From the NCBI GenBank assembly GCA_035500675.1, contig DATJXA010000019.1, forward strand, positions 1 to 8,692: a stretch of 8,692 nucleotides of DNA. The letters run 5' to 3'. The stretch is from JAGVPT01 sp035500675 (GTDB lineage: Bacteria; Bacteroidota; Ignavibacteria; UBA10030; UBA8401). How positions within the stretch are numbered: position 1 is the stretch's first letter; each line of letters starts with the position of its first letter. The notes beneath the pieces are model-generated. The model saw nothing but the letters and a program-made list of their open reading frames with translations. It was not told the DNA's origin and did no database searches. Positions 5,934-8,692 of this stretch are shown here, one piece after another. The position numbers were made by a program, and so were the translations under genes.

Positions 5934-7688
5934 TCATCCGACAAAATAGAGATATGCGGCAAGAATCAAACCAAGAACGAGAGCCGATGAGACAACGTCC
6001 CGTGCGTCCCAGCTCGCACGCGTTTCCCTCTTATGCTCCTCGGTGACCGTGCCGTATGTAAGCCCGCTGATTTTTTCCAGCGACGGCGCTTCAGTCGCAT
6101 AACTCACGATGACCATAACGGCGGCGGACACGATGAAGATAAGGAGGCTGTAATACTGAAAGAAGACGTTGTTCATGATCCACAGGAACGTTCCTTGTTC
6201 GTAGTGGAATCCTTCGGCGAGTTTTACGGGCGTGTCGATCGCAAGGCGGATAATCCCCATTGCGAACCCGACGATGAGCGCGGACATGCATCCTTTTGCG
6301 TTCAATCGTTTGGAGAAAACGCCGAAGAAGAATACGACAAAAATCGGCGGCGCAAGGTATGCCTGCACACCTTGCAAATAGTCGTAGAGACCTTTCCCCC
6401 CTCTGATTACCGGTATCCAAAGAATTCCGATCAGAACCATCACCGCGGTTGCAATACGACCGACCCATACCAACCGGTCCTGCGTCGTTTGCGGGCGAAG
6501 GCGAGCGTAAAAATCGATCGTGAAAAGAGTCGCCGACGCGTTGAACGCACCTGCGAGAGAACTCATCAAAGCGGCAAGAAGACCGGCGACAACGACTCCG
6601 CGTATGCCCACCGGCAGTACGTACGCGACCATCATCGGAAAAGCTTGCTGCGCCTGGTCGCGAATAATGTGCCCGCTTGCATCGACCATTGCGTCATGGA
6701 TCGCGGGTATTTTATCCGAAACTGCAAGGGCATAACAGATAATTCCGGGGATGATAAAAATGAAAACGGGGGTCAGTTTAAAAAATGCCGCGGCAATGGC
6801 TCCTCGGCGAGCTTGTGTTTCGTTCTTGGCTATAAGAGTTCGCTGGACGATATATTGGTCGGTACACCAGTACCAAAGGCCGATAATCGGAGCGCAAAAG
6901 AGCATTCCGATCCATGGATAGTTGTCGTTGAAATACCATGCCATCTGTGTTGAAGTTCTTATCGGAGCCCATGTTCCTTGAACGCCCGAGGGAACAAGCG
7001 GTTTCCATAGGTTGAACATTTCGGACGGAACGATCGCGCGAAGGGCCGACCAGCCGCCGAGCACATTAAGGCCGAAGATCGTGACGAGGGCAGATCCGAT
7101 AATGAGAATGATCGTCTGAATCGCCTCCGTATACGCAACGGCACCCATGCCTCCGATGATCGTATACAATCCCGTTATGACAACGACGAGGAGTGAGCCG
7201 ATCCAAAAGCTGTCCATTCCCATGAAATGCATTTCAGGGAGCAGGACGGCGAAGACAACTCCGCCGGCAAAGATCCCCACGGCAATTTTTGTGAGGATGT
7301 ACGCAACGAGCGAAATGACGGAAAGAAGCGTGCGCGAACTCGGAGAAAAACGACGCTCGAGAAATTCCGGCATCGTAAAAACTTTTGAGCGGAGATAGAA
7401 CGGAACCATCACCCAGCCGAGCACAAGCAAACACCACGCATGCAGCTCATAGTGGGCGAGCGCGACGCCGTCGGTCGTGCCCGATGCCGCCAGCCCGACC
7501 AAATGCTCGGAGCCGATGTTCGACGCGAAGATCGAGGCGCCAACGATGAACCACCCCATTTCTCTTCCTGCAAGAAAATAGGAATCGGAGGTCTTCTTTT
7601 GTTTGATCGAAGCCCACCAGACTATTCCGAGGATGAGAGCGAAATACCCTGTAATGACAATCCAATCAAGAGGCTGCAGAACGCTCAT
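5934..7688 (-). CDS. Sodium:solute symporter (SSS/SGLT family), probable L-arabinose importer
   Basis: This 584-residue inner-membrane protein has about 14 hydrophobic segments. Family marks include DSYFLAGREMGW at 35-46 and the TM1 sodium-site region GASIFASNIGSEHLVGLAA at 50-68. They continue with FTMPEFLERRF at 104-114, GGMGAVAYTEAIQ at 179-191, WYWCTDQYIVQRTL at 272-285 and AALMSSLAGAFNASATLFT at 372-390. The last holds S376-S377, which correspond to the serines of the TM8 sodium site in vSGLT. The build is SGLT-like, a subgroup that carries sugars and polyols. Arabinose as substrate is inferred from the position between galM and araB; no ABC or MFS arabinose transporter is seen. The start ATG 7688-7686 has GGAG at 7701-7698, nine bases upstream, inside the 18-base gap after galM. 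The last hydrophobic segment (565-583) makes the extra C-terminal helix typical of long SSS proteins. Confidence 0.93.
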   Translation of the reverse strand: MSVLQPLDWIVITGYFALILGIVWWASIKQKKTSDSYFLAGREMGWFIVGASIFASNIGSEHLVGLAASGTTDGVALAHYELHAWCLLVLGWVMVPFYLRSKVFTMPEFLERRFSPSSRTLLSVISLVAYILTKIAVGIFAGGVVFAVLLPEMHFMGMDSFWIGSLLVVVITGLYTIIGGMGAVAYTEAIQTIILIIGSALVTIFGLNVLGGWSALRAIVPSEMFNLWKPLVPSGVQGTWAPIRTSTQMAWYFNDNYPWIGMLFCAPIIGLWYWCTDQYIVQRTLIAKNETQARRGAIAAAFFKLTPVFIFIIPGIICYALAVSDKIPAIHDAMVDASGHIIRDQAQQAFPMMVAYVLPVGIRGVVVAGLLAALMSSLAGAFNASATLFTIDFYARLRPQTTQDRLVWVGRIATAVMVLIGILWIPVIRGGKGLYDYLQGVQAYLAPPIFVVFFFGVFSKRLNAKGCMSALIVGFAMGIIRLAIDTPVKLAEGFHYEQGTFLWIMNNVFFQYYSLLIFIVSAAVMVIVSYATEAPSLEKISGLTYGTVTEEHKRETRASWDARDVVSSALVLGLILAAYLYFVG

Positions 7689-7706
7689 ATGTTTTGTCTC
7701 CGGGAA

Positions 7707-8692
7707 TTACTTGGTTGAAAATTGATAGATCGTTGTTTGATGGTACGTCTCGCCCGGCCTCAAAACGACAGAAGGGAAATTCGGCTTGTTCGGCGAGTCG
7801 GGGTAATGCTGCGCTTCTAAGCAAAGACCCGTCCTGTACTGATATGCAACACCGCCTTTTCCTTTGGCGGATCCATCGAGAAAGTTGCCGGAATAAAATT
7901 GAATTCCGGGTTGGTCGGTGAACACTGTGAGGACACGCCCGCTCCCGGGCTCGTAGACCTCTGCCGCTTTGCGCACCTTCCCGCTGTAATCCCGGAGCAC
8001 CCAGTTGTGGTCGTATCCTCTGCCGAAAATCAATTGCTGATAGCGATCCATAATGCGGCTTCCGATTTCTGTCGGGGTGCGAAAGTCCATCGGCGTGCCG
8101 GCAACGCCTACGATCGATCCGGTCGTGATGAGCTCGCTGTCGACGGGCGTCGTGCTGTCGGCCTCGATCATCAATTGATGATGAAGGATCGTGTTTGTGA
8201 AAGAGCCGGACAGGTTAAAATACGAATGATGCGTCGGGTTGAAAATTGTCGGCTTGTCTGTTTGCCCTTCGTAGTCTATCCTAAGGGCGTTGTCCGGCGT
8301 CAGCGTATATGTAACAACGAGTGTCGCGGTTCCCGGGTATCCTTCTTCGCCGTCGGGGCTGACGTATGTCAGACGAAGCGCCGGAGAAGAATCGCTCTCG
8401 ATCGGTTCAGCCGCCCACAATTTTTTGTTGAACCCGTTGATCCCGCCGTGAAGCTGGTTCTCGCCGTCGTTGATCGACAATTGGTATGTATGTCCGTCGA
8501 GCGTGAATTTTCCCTTGCCGATCCGGTTGCCGTATCTGCCGACGATCGCGCCGAAATACGATTTGTCGTTCACGTAGCTTTGGAGCGAATCGTACCCGAG
8601 AACAACATCCGCAAACTTGCCGTTGCGGTCTTTGACAAAAATATTGGTGACGATCGCGCCAAAATTAATAATGCTGACGTGCATTCCCGACG
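7707..8692 (-). CDS. galM: Aldose 1-epimerase (mutarotase), N-terminus beyond window
   Basis: Interconverts the alpha and beta anomers of free aldoses. The frame is open to the right edge, so the true start is not in the window. The first ATG (8684) falls inside the family's conserved opening strand (GMHVSIINFGAIVTNIFV), so 15 or more residues are probably missing, possibly including a signal peptide. Counting from that internal Met, the active-site residues are R54 (GRYGNRIGKG), H79 (NQLHGGINGF), H153 (NPTHHSYFNLSG), D225 (GYDHNW) and the catalytic base E290 (LCLEAQHYPDSPN). The C-terminal PGETYHQTTIYQF is also typical. It is 18 bases upstream of the symporter and so is the first visible gene of the operon. 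Here it probably speeds supply of the right arabinopyranose anomer to the isomerase. Whether it works in the cytoplasm or periplasm cannot be told. Confidence 0.95.
   Translation of the reverse strand, partial: SGMHVSIINFGAIVTNIFVKDRNGKFADVVLGYDSLQSYVNDKSYFGAIVGRYGNRIGKGKFTLDGHTYQLSINDGENQLHGGINGFNKKLWAAEPIESDSSPALRLTYVSPDGEEGYPGTATLVVTYTLTPDNALRIDYEGQTDKPTIFNPTHHSYFNLSGSFTNTILHHQLMIEADSTTPVDSELITTGSIVGVAGTPMDFRTPTEIGSRIMDRYQQLIFGRGYDHNWVLRDYSGKVRKAAEVYEPGSGRVLTVFTDQPGIQFYSGNFLDGSAKGKGGVAYQYRTGLCLEAQHYPDSPNKPNFPSVVLRPGETYHQTTIYQFSTK

Noticed and set aside
5915..5962. Upstream TTG start that would lengthen AraB by 16 residues
   Set aside because: It would overlap the symporter gene, has no ribosome site, and the FGGY opening begins immediately after the ATG at 5914.
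6033..6953. Plus-strand open frame of 306 codons opposite the symporter gene
   Set aside because: Very polar, Arg/Asp/His-rich composition, as expected for the complement of a hydrophobic membrane-protein gene.
1..8692. CRISPR arrays, tRNA or rRNA genes, insertion sequences, attachment sites, phage or defence genes
   Set aside because: Reading both strands I saw no spaced direct repeats, no tRNA-like cloverleaf arms, no transposase and no integrase. The window is filled by metabolic, transport and signalling genes.

Overview
The window holds most of an L-arabinose catabolic operon on the minus strand, read from the right edge leftwards. A co-directional pair of less certain genes follows at the left. 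The organism looks like a Gram-negative heterotroph that imports sugar with sodium-coupled symporters. The overall style would fit Bacteroidota/Ignavibacteria, Acidobacteria or similar groups. This is only an impression from family resemblance; there is no rRNA or other marker to fix the taxon.

Layout in transcription order: a 5'-truncated aldose 1-epimerase (galM, 8692-7707), an 18-nt gap, an SSS-family sodium/sugar symporter (7688-5934), a 19-nt gap, ribulokinase araB (5914-4214), L-ribulose-5-phosphate 4-epimerase araD (4214-3471, 1-nt overlap), L-arabinose isomerase araA (3474-1975, 4-nt overlap) and a HAD phosphatase (1978-1391, 4-nt overlap, GTG start). A small FUSC-type membrane protein (about 1321-815) follows. 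A hairpin lies just after the FUSC stop, and a strong bidirectional terminator-like inverted repeat lies at 606-644. Beyond it, a PAS-domain sensor protein begins at 519 and runs off the left edge.

How the genes work together: the symporter imports arabinose and GalM interconverts its anomers. AraA makes L-ribulose, AraB phosphorylates it, and AraD converts L-ribulose 5-phosphate to D-xylulose 5-phosphate for the pentose phosphate pathway. The isomerase, kinase and epimerase carry their expected catalytic residues and have near-standard lengths. The HAD phosphatase is locked into the operon by a GTGA overlap with araA and has no Shine-Dalgarno sequence of its own. It may remove phosphate from overflow sugar phosphates, but its substrate is unknown. 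The operon promoter, any AraC/AraR-type regulator and the galM start lie outside the window.

The core is a recognisable, ordinary sugar operon. The less ordinary parts are the coupled HAD gene, the compositionally distinct FUSC gene at the tail, and a basic C-terminal extension on AraD. I found no CRISPR array, insertion sequence, RNA gene, phage gene or defence system.
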